From Vibrio intestinalis (GTDB lineage: Bacteria; Pseudomonadota; Gammaproteobacteria; Enterobacterales; Vibrionaceae), in assembly GCF_025195085.2 (NCBI RefSeq), contig NZ_JANAVY020000002.1:124001-188000 (forward strand): a stretch of 64,000 bases of DNA, given 5' to 3'. The position numbers and the translations under genes are program-made. Within the stretch, counting starts at the first letter, position 1; each line of letters begins with the position of its first letter. Under the pieces are notes generated by a model, which was given only the letters and a program-made list of their open reading frames with translations, searched no databases and was not told where the DNA came from. Below, piece by piece: positions 34,510-45,335 of this stretch.

Positions 34510-35925
34510 CTAAACCGGAACCCAATCCGTGTTTTCCGCCAGCCAGTTTTTTACATCTCGTCGCGAGAGTTTAATTCCGCCAGACAATAACTGCTGAGGT
34601 AGCTCTAGGTAAGCATCTGGGTGTTTAAAGTGCACGAGTTTGTCATCTAACCACTGATTGAGTTCACCCAACTCAAAATTTATATCACTACTGACAAGTG
34701 CAATTGGACGAGCGCCGTATTGGGAATTTTCCACTGCAACAACCATAACCTGTGATACATGAGGGTGCAGAGCAAGGGCTTGCTCGATCTCTTCACAATG
34801 AATGTTCTCGCCACCTGAAATAAACTGATTATCCGCGCGGCCGACAATGATGAGCTCGCCATGCTCTGACCAATGGCCGAGATCTTTACTATCAAACCAA
34901 CCATTTGAATCAACAATCGGAGTCAGTGAACCTTGTTGGAAATAGCCACTGGCCAGCGTGTTACCGCCAACCCAAATTCGCCCCTCGCGAATATCTAATT
35001 GGCGCTGAGGCAAAACCTTCCCTGCGCTGTAGTTCGCGTCAATCCTTTTTACTGTTACCGTCGAGGCGGCTTCTGTCATGCCGTAGCCTAGCCATGTTTC
35101 AATGCCGCGTTGAGCCGCAGCCTGACTTAATGACAAATCGACGTGGCTACCACCTAGCAGCACATGAGTTAAAGACAATGCTTGCTTAGAAGCGAGTAAA
35201 CGTTCTAGCTGAGTCGCGACCAGTGAAGCATGGCTAACTCCTTGGATGTCGGCCATAAGATCGCCCGTTCCGACCTTTAAACATGCTCCTACACTTAACC
35301 AGCGATGTACGATGGCTAAACCGGAAACATGATACATAGGCAAACTCAGCAACCAAGTATCGCTCTGGGTAAACTGAAACTGTTCCAACAAACCTTGCGC
35401 CGAGGCCTGATGCTGCGCGAATTGATGAGCGACGGCTTTAGGCGTGCCCGTCGATCCAGAGGTAAATACTATTGAGCACAACTGCTGCGGTGAAAATACG
35501 CCCGCAGCTTGATGCTCTAAACCAGATAGGTTTTCAAGACAGGTAAAATCGAGTTTGACGACGTTCCCGTTGACCACTGCGTTTAAGCAGATGGCATCAT
35601 CCACAGTCCAAATCAACGCATGAGCACTGTCAGCGTATAAACGCTTGAGCTTATCGGTAAGCTTTTGCTTAGGCTCTGGCATGCTAAAAGCGCAGATTAC
35701 CCCACTTTGAATACACGCCAAGTAAAGCAGCAATAACTGCTCACTGTTGCGACCCACACAAGTGACAACATCACCTTGCTTAATGCCTTGCTGTTTCAGC
35801 TGAGCGCTAAGATGGTCAATGCGAGATTGTAATTGCAACCAAGAGAGTGATTGGTGAGGAGTGATAACCGCGAGGGCATCTGGGCTCGTGCGAGCCCAGT
35901 TTTGTACAGGTGTGCTGACTGCCAT
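34510..35925 (-). CDS. menE: O-succinylbenzoate-CoA ligase MenE
   Basis: Activates o-succinylbenzoate to its CoA thioester in menaquinone synthesis. 471 residues from the ATG at 35925; the extra upstream frame overlaps menC. The P-loop-like motif FTSGSTGTPKA, the GYGMTEAAS motif and the C-terminal GRADNQFISGGENI hinge with a distal catalytic Lys region (SGGIKLSR) are visible. The start overlaps the menC stop by one base (TAATG). Last gene of menFDHBCE. Confidence 0.94.
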   Translation of the reverse strand: MAVSTPVQNWARTSPDALAVITPHQSLSWLQLQSRIDHLSAQLKQQGIKQGDVVTCVGRNSEQLLLLYLACIQSGVICAFSMPEPKQKLTDKLKRLYADSAHALIWTVDDAICLNAVVNGNVVKLDFTCLENLSGLEHQAAGVFSPQQLCSIVFTSGSTGTPKAVAHQFAQHQASAQGLLEQFQFTQSDTWLLSLPMYHVSGLAIVHRWLSVGACLKVGTGDLMADIQGVSHASLVATQLERLLASKQALSLTHVLLGGSHVDLSLSQAAAQRGIETWLGYGMTEAASTVTVKRIDANYSAGKVLPQRQLDIREGRIWVGGNTLASGYFQQGSLTPIVDSNGWFDSKDLGHWSEHGELIIVGRADNQFISGGENIHCEEIEQALALHPHVSQVMVVAVENSQYGARPIALVSSDINFELGELNQWLDDKLVHFKHPDAYLELPQQLLSGGIKLSRRDVKNWLAENTDWVPV

Positions 35926-36911
35926 TAAGCTTGCCAGATTAACGCTTGATCTGAGAGCTTGGCAACAGGCAGATCGCTGCCCGGCCACGGCACTTCAAGC
36001 TGAGAAGCAAACAGGCTATTGGTATCCAGTCCCGGTACTTCATCAGGCAATAACCATTTAGCTAAACGGGCTAATTGATTCAAGCCCAAGCTACTTTCGA
36101 TGCTTGAGCTAATTACCGCTTTGATACCCATCGCTTTCGCTTGTTCAATGAGCGATGCACAGGTTTCTACCGAACCAATCAGCATCGGTTTAATTACGAT
36201 GGTTTTCGCGCCGGTGAAATCGTTCAGTTTGAAATCTGGCTTACGCACTGCATGTTGCAGTGTTTCATCCCATGCGACTGCAATACCCGTATCGATGGCG
36301 AACGAAAAGCTATCGCCCGGCACTTTACAAGGCTCTTCGATGAACTCAATGCGCTGTCTAAACGACGGCGTCACGTAGCTAGCAAATTTCAGCGCTTTCT
36401 CTTTCGTCCATGCGCGGTTGGCATCAAGGCGCAATGTTAACTCTGGGATAGACTCTAAGAACAAGTTAACCACCATGCCATCACGAATCGGTTCATAAAG
36501 GCCAACTTTGATTTTGGCGACTTTTTTACCTTCCATGTTAAGCAGTTTTGGCAGCAGTTCATCTGGGTCACCACTACATAGAGGCGCAGAGTCATAGATA
36601 CCCTCAGCAGGTAAACCTTGGTTCAACTCTAGCTGAGCCATGGATAAACCATAAGCGACTGATGGGTACATCTCACTTTGATCAAGCGTTTTGTTTTGTT
36701 GCCATGCACTTAAATGCTCGACCAATTGAGAATAGGCTTCTTCCATGGTTTCAGTGCTAAAACCTTGCAAAGGCGCAACTTCGGCACGGCCGATTTTGCC
36801 CTCTTCTGCGAGTTCGATAATGAACCCTTCGCGCTCCGTCAGGCGACGTTCGCGCAATATCACCCCGCTATCCATTGGCAGAGCGTATCGGTACAGTTTA
36901 GCTGACCTCAT
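35925..36911 (-). CDS. menC: O-succinylbenzoate synthase MenC
   Basis: Enolase-superfamily dehydratase making o-succinylbenzoate from SHCHC. 328 residues. The KIKVGL motif supplies the catalytic Lys pair, LRLDANRAW the first metal Asp, and IEEPC the Glu ligand. Translation is coupled to menE; 131 bases separate it from menB. Confidence 0.94.
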   Translation of the reverse strand: MRSAKLYRYALPMDSGVILRERRLTEREGFIIELAEEGKIGRAEVAPLQGFSTETMEEAYSQLVEHLSAWQQNKTLDQSEMYPSVAYGLSMAQLELNQGLPAEGIYDSAPLCSGDPDELLPKLLNMEGKKVAKIKVGLYEPIRDGMVVNLFLESIPELTLRLDANRAWTKEKALKFASYVTPSFRQRIEFIEEPCKVPGDSFSFAIDTGIAVAWDETLQHAVRKPDFKLNDFTGAKTIVIKPMLIGSVETCASLIEQAKAMGIKAVISSSIESSLGLNQLARLAKWLLPDEVPGLDTNSLFASQLEVPWPGSDLPVAKLSDQALIWQA

Positions 36912-37042
36912 AATCTTTCTCTTTCACTCGTTGAAGGGACTCATAAAACGAACAGACAGCAATGATATAGACCCGATTTCATTCACTAAGATTCAATCTA
37001 ATCTCAATTTATTTTCATTGCTGCTGCGAATCCTAATGATCT

Positions 37043-37909
37043 CTATGGGTTACGAGGGAATTTATTGAAATCAGGGCGACGCTTCTCGTTGAATGCGTTA
37101 CGGCCTTCTTGGCCTTCTTCCGTCATGTAGAACATCATAGTCGCGTTACCCGCTAGCTCTTGCAGACCAGCTTGGCCGTCGCAATCCGCGTTCAGTGCGG
37201 CTTTCAAACAACGCAGTGCCATTGGGCTGTGCTGTAGCGTTTCACGACACCAACGAACCGTCTCATTCTCTAGGTCTTCTAGTGGTACAACTGTGTTTAC
37301 TAAGCCCATATCTAGTGCTTCTTGCGCATCGTAGAAACGGCATAAGAACCAAATTTCGCGTGCTTTCTTCTGACCCACGATACGCGCCATGTAAGATGCG
37401 CCCCAGCCGCCATCGAACGAGCCCACTTTCGGGCCTGTTTGACCAAACTGTGCATTTTCAGCTGCGATGGTTAAATCACACATCATGTGAAGTACGTGGC
37501 CGCCGCCAACTGCCCAGCCTGCAACGGCTGCGATAACTGGTTTAGGACAAGTGCGAATTTGACGTTGGAAATCCAGTACGTTTAAGTGGTGAGTACCGCT
37601 ATCATCTTGGTAGCCGCCGTAGTCGCCACGGATTTTTTGGTCACCGCCAGAGCAGAACGCATCTTCACCCAAACCGGTTAAGATAATCACACCCACTTGC
37701 TCATCATAGCGAGCATCTGCCAGTGCATTGATCATCTCTTTTACTGTTTGTGGACGAAACGCGTTACGTACCTGTGGACGTGCAATGGTGATTTTTGCGA
37801 TGCCGTCTTCCGACTTGTGATAATGAATATCTTCAAATTGCTCGCTGCAATCTTGCCAGTTCACTGGTGCGTATAATTCTTGTTCTGAAATACCTACTGT
37901 TTTAGCCAT
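37043..37909 (-). CDS. menB: 1,4-dihydroxy-2-naphthoyl-CoA synthase MenB
   Basis: Crotonase-fold enzyme closing the naphthoquinone ring. 288 residues, the usual length. [12 protein letters not shown] and the [15 protein letters not shown] oxyanion-hole region are clear, as is the [13 protein letters not shown] loop. It lies 25 bases after menH. Confidence 0.96.
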   Translation of the reverse strand: MAKTVGISEQELYAPVNWQDCSEQFEDIHYHKSEDGIAKITIARPQVRNAFRPQTVKEMINALADARYDEQVGVIILTGLGEDAFCSGGDQKIRGDYGGYQDDSGTHHLNVLDFQRQIRTCPKPVIAAVAGWAVGGGHVLHMMCDLTIAAENAQFGQTGPKVGSFDGGWGASYMARIVGQKKAREIWFLCRFYDAQEALDMGLVNTVVPLEDLENETVRWCRETLQHSPMALRCLKAALNADCDGQAGLQELAGNATMMFYMTEEGQEGRNAFNEKRRPDFNKFPRNP

Positions 37910-37934
37910 GGTGATTCCTGTTTGTTTTAGCTAT

Positions 37935-38726
37935 TCACTCGTCGAAATGAGTGCAAATTTGTTCTTTAATTTGGTGCGCAAATGCTTGAGGTTGTTCTTT
38001 ATGTACATTATGTCCTGCATTTGCGATTTGACTGAAAGCTAAGCCACTGGCCTGTGCCATCTGGCTGAACTTATGATCCTTTGCGCCGCATATATAATGT
38101 AAATGCGTGCTGCTATCGCGTAATTGATTCAGCAAAAACGTTTGTTTCGCAAGTGATGTTGCTTGCAACATGTGCCCAATCGCCGGGCCTAGATTAGCAC
38201 TGCGTAGCTGAATTAAAGTTTGTCTTTGCGCATGGTTTAATGAAGAAAATACCGCTTGGCGATACCAATCGTTCAATACCTGTTCAATTGGCTCAGATTT
38301 GAAACGGTTTGCCCAACGGCAATCGGTTTGCCAACGCTGCTGCTTTTCCTCTTCTGCCTGTAAACCAAAGTTACCGCCTTCAATTATCGCGAGTGGTATA
38401 GGCAATCCCTCAAAGGCATGATGAGCAATGCCATGCATTGCAATGCGCCCACCTAATGAGTAACCGATTAATACTATAGAAGAATTACCCTTTACTAGAG
38501 TAAGTAAAGTGTCAAAAATGAGCCGACAAACGTGAGCAAAATCGTCACATTGAATGTGTTTGCTTTGGCCATGGCCGGGTAAATCAAGGGTAATACACGG
38601 CCACTCAGGAAGGTTCTCGATACATGCTTGCCAATCGTAGCCATCACCTAACAAACCATGCAGAAACACCAATACTGGTGCTTCTGTCTGTGGGTCTTTC
38701 GGTGGATGATAGCTATAAGCGAGCAT
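37935..38726 (-). CDS. menH: SHCHC synthase MenH
   Basis: Alpha/beta hydrolase-fold lyase that removes pyruvate from SEPHCHC. 263 residues. The oxyanion and nucleophile motifs FLHGLLGDG and GYSLGG, and a late His (AGHNVHKEQP), complete the triad pattern. It overlaps menD by 14 bases. Confidence 0.93.
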   Translation of the reverse strand: MLAYSYHPPKDPQTEAPVLVFLHGLLGDGYDWQACIENLPEWPCITLDLPGHGQSKHIQCDDFAHVCRLIFDTLLTLVKGNSSIVLIGYSLGGRIAMHGIAHHAFEGLPIPLAIIEGGNFGLQAEEEKQQRWQTDCRWANRFKSEPIEQVLNDWYRQAVFSSLNHAQRQTLIQLRSANLGPAIGHMLQATSLAKQTFLLNQLRDSSTHLHYICGAKDHKFSQMAQASGLAFSQIANAGHNVHKEQPQAFAHQIKEQICTHFDE

Positions 38727-40446
38727 GTAACTGATTCAGTACCTGTTTAATTTGATTCGACGCTTGTTCCGGAGGTGTTTGCACCTCCAACAGTAATGCG
38801 CCACTGCCAGATAACAAATGTTGTTCTAGCTGCTGTTGATACTCTTGCCGAGTCGCCACCAATTGATAGCCAAGCTTAAACTGCTTTGCTGCGTGGCTAA
38901 AATCATAGCCATGAGGCATTTGATACAAAGCCTGCTTTTGCTGTTTAGGCACTGGCAGCAAATCAAAAATAGCGCCGCCATCGTTATTGGTTACCACAAT
39001 CACAACTGGTGTTTGTTGCTCAGTGAACAACGCTAAAGAGTTCACATCATAAAGCAGTGACGTATCACCAATATACAACACACTTGGCTGTTGATTTGCT
39101 CTTACCACTCCTGCAGTTGTCGCCACTAAGCCATCAATGCCCGACGCTCCTCGGTTAGAGTAAACAGCTCGGCCATCAATTTGGGCAAACATATCGACCA
39201 AACGCACAAATAAACTGTTGCCTAAAAATAGCTGAGCTTTACTTGGTAATTGCTGCAACGTTAACGCGAGTTCTAACTCTGACAGAGACACATTTTCCGC
39301 ACACACGTCTTTGGCAATATTCGCAACTCGCTGGCTTTGTCCTTTGAGAGAGTCTGCCCAACCCGCATTATCAATAACTAGATCGTAACTTCGCGCTATG
39401 TGCGTATCCAGCCAAGTTTCTAAGTCGCTCTGATGATGAATTTGTGGCAAGTGAGCTTGGTTGTTGCGTGATAACTGAGGACTCACGTAGTGGTACTCTG
39501 CGCCCTGTTCCACTGCACTGCACAGCCATTGGTTGAGGCGCTTTGAAACGATTCGAGAGCCAAGCTGAACCACAACTTGCGCTTCACTGAGATCATTTTT
39601 GGCCTTGGCATCTTGCAGCCAAATATCAAAATGGGCCCACTCACTGGTGCAGCCAGATTGTGCATCACACAGCAAAGGCCATCCTAAATACTTTGCTAGT
39701 TGCTGCGCTAATTTCGCCTGTTTGAGTTCCACACTGCCAACTACAAGTACGCCTTTGCGAGCCATCCAATTCAAGTCGATGTCGGATGCAAAGCTTGCCT
39801 GTGGCAGCACTTTGTTTACGTAAGGTTTTTGGCTCTCTCGCCAAGCTGATATCTGCGCTAAGTAATCTTGATAGATAGACTTATCTTGGTCGGAATAAAG
39901 CGGCTCAGGAAACGGACAATTAATATGCACCGTACTACCAAATTGCTGCTGGCGATACATCACATCATCAACAGATGTCAGCAACCAACGCAATGAAACT
40001 TGCGTGCTCGGTGTCGGCAGTTCGAGGCTTGCTGTGACATGCGAAGAGAAAATACCACTTTGCACTATGGCCTGATTAGCGCCGCAATCCACCAACTCTA
40101 CAGGACGATCTGCGGTGAGCACCACCAGCTTTTCACCAGTTAGCTTAGCCTCTGCAATCGCGGGCAATAAGTTAGCGACCGCGGTGCCTGAAGTCACCAC
40201 GATGGCTACCGGCTTGTGGCTCGCCTTGGCTAGCCCTAACGCCAGAAAACCTAAACCACGCTCATCAAAATGTGTATGAAGCGTCAGCTTTGTATTTTCT
40301 GCCGCTTCTAGAGTGAGCGGAGTAGAACGCGACCCCGGCGCCACACAAATTTGTTCAACGCCAAAACGCGTTAACTCTTCTAGCAGTGTTTGCGACCAAA
40401 TTCGGTTTAATACCGCTTGGTCTGAAATTGGAGTTTGCTGAGCCAT
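38713..40446 (-). CDS. menD: SEPHCHC synthase MenD
   Basis: Thiamine-diphosphate enzyme joining isochorismate and 2-oxoglutarate, the committed menaquinone step. 577 residues with PYR domain (CVAPGSRSTPLT near 36-47), central domain and a ThDP/Mg motif (GDTSLLYDVNSL, then NNDGGAIFDLLP). Its ATG overlaps the menF stop (TAATG). Confidence 0.95.
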   Translation of the reverse strand: MAQQTPISDQAVLNRIWSQTLLEELTRFGVEQICVAPGSRSTPLTLEAAENTKLTLHTHFDERGLGFLALGLAKASHKPVAIVVTSGTAVANLLPAIAEAKLTGEKLVVLTADRPVELVDCGANQAIVQSGIFSSHVTASLELPTPSTQVSLRWLLTSVDDVMYRQQQFGSTVHINCPFPEPLYSDQDKSIYQDYLAQISAWRESQKPYVNKVLPQASFASDIDLNWMARKGVLVVGSVELKQAKLAQQLAKYLGWPLLCDAQSGCTSEWAHFDIWLQDAKAKNDLSEAQVVVQLGSRIVSKRLNQWLCSAVEQGAEYHYVSPQLSRNNQAHLPQIHHQSDLETWLDTHIARSYDLVIDNAGWADSLKGQSQRVANIAKDVCAENVSLSELELALTLQQLPSKAQLFLGNSLFVRLVDMFAQIDGRAVYSNRGASGIDGLVATTAGVVRANQQPSVLYIGDTSLLYDVNSLALFTEQQTPVVIVVTNNDGGAIFDLLPVPKQQKQALYQMPHGYDFSHAAKQFKLGYQLVATRQEYQQQLEQHLLSGSGALLLEVQTPPEQASNQIKQVLNQLHARL

Positions 40447-41753
40447 TAAGAGGCTACTCCTAACGGTGGATGATCGGTAATCAGCGACAACAACGTCGCC
40501 ATCTTTTTATTCAGCTCTTGCCACTCATGTTCAGCCACAGAGCCCGGTACAATCCCCGCGCCTGCATACAAATGAACTTGTTCGTCAGCGACTTGCGCAC
40601 TGCGAATCGCAACGCAAAACTCGGCTTTTTCATGGCTAATGTAACCCATAGAGCCAGCATACCAACTGCGCGCAAAAGGCTCATGCTGTTGAATAAAGGC
40701 CATCGACTCTTTTCTTGGTAGCCCTGCTACAGCCGCTGTCGGTTGCAGGCAGGACAGCAGCTGAACACCATTAACGCCTGCTTTGAGCTGCGCACGAATA
40801 CTGCGTTTGAGGTGCTGTACTTTACGCAGGCGCACCAAGCGCACCTCTTGCTCAACTTCCACCACATCTGAATATGGCGTGAGGCGCTCTATAATGTCAT
40901 CCACCACAAATTGGTTCTCATTGAGGTTTTTACTGTCTTGAGAAAGCCAATTCGCGAGCTTCATATCTTGGCTTGCACTGTCACCACGACCAATCGTACC
41001 CGCAAGTGCTTCGGTATAAAGCTCTGCGCCTAAGCGTTGATATAAGCGCTCAGGGGTCGAGCCTAAAAAGCAATGGGTATCATCAAGGGCTAACATAAAG
41101 TGAAAACTCTGATGATTATGTTCAATACTGGATTTGAGTAGTTGAGTGCCGCAAATCGCTGCGTCTAACTCAAGAGTTGTCTTACGCGCCAACACCACTT
41201 TTTTAAACGCTTGCTGCTCGATACCTGTAAGGGCTTGCTCGACCAATTGCGTCCATTGCGGCTGCTCTGGACTATGGCTCATCTGCTTAACGTGGGCAGA
41301 CAAAGGCAATAAACTCGCGACCTGATGCTTCAAACTGCTCAAAGCATTAACGGCAAGTTGCTTATCGTGATGAAAGTTAACCGCCAAAGACCAACGCGTC
41401 TCTTCACGAATTAACTCTATTTGCGGTAAGAAAAAGAAAGATTCCGGACAATCGAGGTTTTTGTCGCTTTGACCATCAAAAGAGCGTCCACCCCAAATAC
41501 GTTGCTCGCCACTAATACAGGCGTACGCAGGTGCAGGTTCAGTAAAAGTATGTAGTTGGCCTAATGCCACCACTTCTTCTTGGGTATCTCTTGATTGCCA
41601 ATAAAACTTTGGAAACAAAGGCTGAGCTTGTAACCAATCAATGCACGCAAAATCAGGCTTTTGCGGTAGAACTTGAACCAGACGAGTTTCCCCGCCAATT
41701 GCATCCTTTACACGGTTAATCAGTTCGGTAATGGCTTGCTGGAAATATGACAA
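40446..41753 (-). CDS. menF: Menaquinone-specific isochorismate synthase MenF
   Basis: Converts chorismate to isochorismate. 435 residues of the chorismate-binding fold; the C-terminal motifs LLSCLQPTAAVAG, AGSMGYIS and YAGAGIVPGS are typical. The only reasonable start is TTG at 41753, with GAGG six bases upstream, and no later Met is close, so a TTG start is accepted. First gene of the operon, divergent from alaA across 207 bases. Confidence 0.93.
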   Translation of the reverse strand: MSYFQQAITELINRVKDAIGGETRLVQVLPQKPDFACIDWLQAQPLFPKFYWQSRDTQEEVVALGQLHTFTEPAPAYACISGEQRIWGGRSFDGQSDKNLDCPESFFFLPQIELIREETRWSLAVNFHHDKQLAVNALSSLKHQVASLLPLSAHVKQMSHSPEQPQWTQLVEQALTGIEQQAFKKVVLARKTTLELDAAICGTQLLKSSIEHNHQSFHFMLALDDTHCFLGSTPERLYQRLGAELYTEALAGTIGRGDSASQDMKLANWLSQDSKNLNENQFVVDDIIERLTPYSDVVEVEQEVRLVRLRKVQHLKRSIRAQLKAGVNGVQLLSCLQPTAAVAGLPRKESMAFIQQHEPFARSWYAGSMGYISHEKAEFCVAIRSAQVADEQVHLYAGAGIVPGSVAEHEWQELNKKMATLLSLITDHPPLGVAS

Positions 41754-41960
41754 ATAAACCTCGATGACAATCGATTTAGATGAGTAATCTAATTATACAC
41801 TGCGTGCAGATCAAGATCGTAAGCAATCTTTTGCAGAATCCTGTGATTACGCCCAGATGGTAGTTGAACTAAAAAGCGCTAAAAGTCAGATTTATATTCT
41901 ACCAAACCCCATTTTGGTGTACTTTAATAAAGAAATTCAATTATTTTTAGGTTTTACACA

Positions 41961-43175
41961 ATGCAAAATATCGGGATGTCGTCAAAACTCGATAATGTCT
42001 GCTATGACATTAGAGGTCCTGTACTCAAACATGCTAAGCGCATGGAGGAAGAGGGGCATAAAATACTGAAACTAAATATTGGTAACCCCGCCCCATTTGG
42101 TTTTGACGCCCCAGATGAAATTTTGGTCGATGTGATTCGTAACTTGCCAACTTCGCAAGGTTACTGTGACTCAAAAGGCATTTACCCAGCGCGTAAAGCC
42201 GTGGTACAGCATTATCAAAAGAAAGGCATTCGCTCTTTAGATGTGGAAGATGTCTACATTGGTAACGGCGTGTCTGAGCTGATCGTGATGGCAATGCAAG
42301 CCCTGCTAAATAATGGCGATGAAATGCTTGTTCCTGCGCCTGACTACCCGCTATGGACAGCCTCTGTAGCGCTATCTGGCGGTAAAGCGGTGCATTACAT
42401 CTGTGATGAGCAAGCAGACTGGTTCCCAGATCTCGATGACATTCGCAGCAAAATCACACCAAAAACACGCGGCATTGTGCTGATTAACCCAAACAACCCG
42501 ACTGGCGCGGTATACAGCCGAGACTTCTTGTTGGAAGTGATCGAAATTGCTCGTCAGCACAAGCTAATTATCTTTGCTGATGAGATTTACGACAAAGTGC
42601 TGTACGACGGTGCAACTCACACCTCTGTGGCGACGCTTACTGACGATGTGTTGGTGATGACCTTCAATGGCCTATCTAAAGCCTACCGTGTTTGTGGCTT
42701 CCGTGGCGGTTGGATGTTTATGACTGGACCGAAGCATCAAGCGACAGGCTACATTGCCGGCTTAGAGATGCTGTCGTCGATGCGTTTGTGTGCCAACGTG
42801 CCAATGCAGCATGCGATTCAAACCGCATTGGGCGGTTATCAGAGTATCAATGAGCTGATCCTACCGGGTGGCCGCTTACTTGAGCAGCGCGACCGTGCTT
42901 GGGAACTGATCAACCAAATCCCAGGTGTATCGTGTGTGAAGCCTAAAGGTGCGATGTACCTATTCCCGAAAATTGATACGAAAAAGTACAAGATTCACGA
43001 TGACCAAAAAATGGTGCTCGATTTCTTAGTACAAGAAAAAGTACTGCTAGTACAAGGGACTGGCTTCAACTGGCCTAAGCCGGATCACTTCCGCATTGTG
43101 ACGTTGCCACACGTGGAAGACTTAGAAACCGCCATTGGCCGCTTTGAACGCTTCTTGTCGACATATAGCCAGTAG
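41961..43175 (+). CDS. alaA: Alanine aminotransferase AlaA
   Basis: PLP-dependent class I aminotransferase forming alanine from pyruvate and glutamate. 404 residues, the AlaA length. PLP Lys240 lies in NGLSKAYRVCGFRGGW, and LINPNNPTGAVY and FADEIYDKVLYD are the standard cofactor-contact motifs. As in E. coli, yfbR follows. A single-gene unit with its own terminator. Confidence 0.93.
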   Translation: MQNIGMSSKLDNVCYDIRGPVLKHAKRMEEEGHKILKLNIGNPAPFGFDAPDEILVDVIRNLPTSQGYCDSKGIYPARKAVVQHYQKKGIRSLDVEDVYIGNGVSELIVMAMQALLNNGDEMLVPAPDYPLWTASVALSGGKAVHYICDEQADWFPDLDDIRSKITPKTRGIVLINPNNPTGAVYSRDFLLEVIEIARQHKLIIFADEIYDKVLYDGATHTSVATLTDDVLVMTFNGLSKAYRVCGFRGGWMFMTGPKHQATGYIAGLEMLSSMRLCANVPMQHAIQTALGGYQSINELILPGGRLLEQRDRAWELINQIPGVSCVKPKGAMYLFPKIDTKKYKIHDDQKMVLDFLVQEKVLLVQGTGFNWPKPDHFRIVTLPHVEDLETAIGRFERFLSTYSQ

Positions 43176-43203
43176 CAATTCAAACCTAAGTCTCTTATTC
43201 TTA

Positions 43204-43237
43204 AAGCAATCATCTGCAATCAGGTGGTTGCTTTTTT
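43204..43237 (+). terminator. Terminator of alaA
   Basis: A 13 bp stem with two G-U pairs (AAGCAATCATCTG / CAGGTGGTTGCTT), four-base loop, followed by a run of T. Confidence 0.8.
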
Positions 43238-43298
43238 ATTGATGGTGACTCAATAGGCCATTATCTTGAGACAAGATTTAAAGGGAAGGAAACAAGTC

Positions 43299-43883
43299 AT
43301 GAAAGAGAGCCATTTTTTCGCTCATCTCGCTCGGATGAAACTAATACAGCGTTGGCCACTGATGCGCTCTGTCTCCACAGAGAACATCTCTGAGCACAGC
43401 CTACAAGTCGCCTTTGTTGCCCATGCCCTTGCTCTGATCAAAAACAAAAAGTTTGGTGGTAACGTCAACCCTGAACGTATCGCTATATTGGGCATGTACC
43501 ATGACACCAGTGAAGTATTAACCGGTGATTTACCCACTCCGGTGAAATACTACAACCCAGAGATCGCCAAAGAATATAAGAAGATTGAAGCCGCCGCAGA
43601 GCAAAAATTGCTTTCCATGTTGCCAGAAGAGTTCCAAGAGGACTTTGCGCCTTATTTAGTCTCTCAATCGGCCCACAGTGAAGACGCAAAAATCGTTAAA
43701 CAAGCGGATACCATCTGCGCCTATCTTAAATGTTTAGAAGAACTTAGCGCCGGAAATCACGAATATGCTTTGGCAAAAAAACGCCTTGATATCACCTTAA
43801 AAGAGCGTCATACCCCAGAAATGGACTATTTTCTTAATACTTTTGCGCCAAGCTTTGAACTATCACTAGACGAAATCAGCTAA
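43299..43883 (+). CDS. yfbR: 5'-deoxynucleotidase YfbR
   Basis: HD-domain phosphatase of dNMPs. 194 residues from the ATG at 43299, which has AAGGA nine bases upstream; the upstream frame is ignored. Metal ligands His33 and His68-Asp69 (MYHDT) and the substrate-selecting Trp19-adjacent region match the E. coli enzyme. It lies next to a dGTPase gene on the same strand. Confidence 0.94.
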   Translation: MKESHFFAHLARMKLIQRWPLMRSVSTENISEHSLQVAFVAHALALIKNKKFGGNVNPERIAILGMYHDTSEVLTGDLPTPVKYYNPEIAKEYKKIEAAAEQKLLSMLPEEFQEDFAPYLVSQSAHSEDAKIVKQADTICAYLKCLEELSAGNHEYALAKKRLDITLKERHTPEMDYFLNTFAPSFELSLDEIS

Positions 43884-44003
43884 CACACTGTATGGTAATG
43901 AAATAAGTTGAACATATCCGGATAAATTCCTCTTCGGAAAATACAGGTGAGTGAATATTTCTAATTACTGATTGTTGGTTGGCCCAAGTTAAGGAGTGCG
44001 CGT

Positions 44004-45320
44004 ATGACTTTTGATCTCAGCCCAATGTGGCAAAGCCGTCATGACGATGAGCATAAAATCCGCCGCGATGACCATCGCAGCCCTTATCAACGCGATAGAG
44101 CCCGCATTCTCCACTCCGCGGCATTTCGTCGCCTCCAAGCGAAAACTCAAATACACGGCACCAGCATCGATGATTTCCACCGAACCCGACTGACTCACTC
44201 ACTGGAAGCAGCCCAACTAGGCACGGGAATCGTCGCCCAAATCAAAAAGAAGCAACCTGAATTTCGTAGTTTACTGCCTACCGATAGCCTGATCGATTCT
44301 ATCTGTCTCGCGCATGATATCGGCCACCCGCCTTATGGTCATGGTGGTGAAATCGCACTCAATTATATGATGCGTGACCATGGCGGTTTTGAAGGCAACG
44401 CGCAAACCTTCCGCATCGTAACGAAACTCGAGCCTTATACCGAAAACTTCGGAATGAACCTTGTGCGCCGCACCCTACTCGGCTTAATCAAATATCCTGC
44501 GCTTATTAGTGCTACGCAAGCTAAACAGCGCGCAGAGCCTGTCTCCCATCAAAGAAAGTTACGTGCTCACGATTGGACTCCGGCGAAAGGCATTTACGAT
44601 TGTGACTCAGCATTATTTGACTGGATCTTACAACCACTCACCGATGGGGAAAAACAGGTTTTCTCCCAGATGCGTGACGAGCAGCTTAGCCCTGAACAAC
44701 ACAGTAAAACGCGTTATAAATCCTTAGACTGCTCAATTATGGAGCTAGCTGATGACATCGCCTACGGCGTGCACGATTTAGAAGATGCGATTGTGTTAGG
44801 CATGGTGAATCGCCACCAATGGTTGGAAGCGGCAGCCAGCCAATTGGCAGAATGTGGTGACCCATGGTTTGAAAAGCACATCGCTTCAGTCAATGAAATG
44901 TTGTTTGCTGGTACACACTACCAACGCAAAGATGCGATTGGCGGCATGGTTAATGCCCTGCTGACCAGTATTTCCATTAAACCCGTCGATGCCCCATTTG
45001 ATTCTAAACTACTGGCGTTCAATGCCTACTTAGAGCCAAGCATGGCCAAAGCGTTAGAAATTCTAAAACGCTTTGTGAGTCAATATGTGATTCAAGCGCC
45101 GCACGTACAGGTGATGGAATACAAGGGTCAACAAATCATCATGGATATCTTTGAAGCCATGAGTGCTGACCCAATGCGCCTATTGCCATTAGAAGTGAGA
45201 ACAGATTGGCGTAATGCCAAAGATGAAGCCGCGCAGATGCGGGTGATTGCAGATTACATCTCATCCATTACCGATGGTCATGCTAAGCGCCTCCACCAGC
45301 AACTGTTTTCTCCGCTGTAA
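44004..45320 (+). CDS. dgt: Deoxyguanosine triphosphate triphosphohydrolase-like (dGTPase)
   Basis: 438-residue HD-domain enzyme. The HD metal site is His65 (RLTHSLE), His104-Asp105 (AHDIGHPPYGHGG), and a later Asp (ADDIAYGVHDLED). It belongs to the dNTP triphosphohydrolases, some of which block phage growth by depleting dNTPs. An antiphage role here is an inference from the family. Strong AAGGAG before the ATG. Confidence 0.9.
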   Translation: MTFDLSPMWQSRHDDEHKIRRDDHRSPYQRDRARILHSAAFRRLQAKTQIHGTSIDDFHRTRLTHSLEAAQLGTGIVAQIKKKQPEFRSLLPTDSLIDSICLAHDIGHPPYGHGGEIALNYMMRDHGGFEGNAQTFRIVTKLEPYTENFGMNLVRRTLLGLIKYPALISATQAKQRAEPVSHQRKLRAHDWTPAKGIYDCDSALFDWILQPLTDGEKQVFSQMRDEQLSPEQHSKTRYKSLDCSIMELADDIAYGVHDLEDAIVLGMVNRHQWLEAAASQLAECGDPWFEKHIASVNEMLFAGTHYQRKDAIGGMVNALLTSISIKPVDAPFDSKLLAFNAYLEPSMAKALEILKRFVSQYVIQAPHVQVMEYKGQQIIMDIFEAMSADPMRLLPLEVRTDWRNAKDEAAQMRVIADYISSITDGHAKRLHQQLFSPL

Positions 45321-45335
45321 AGCTAGGGGAAGAGA

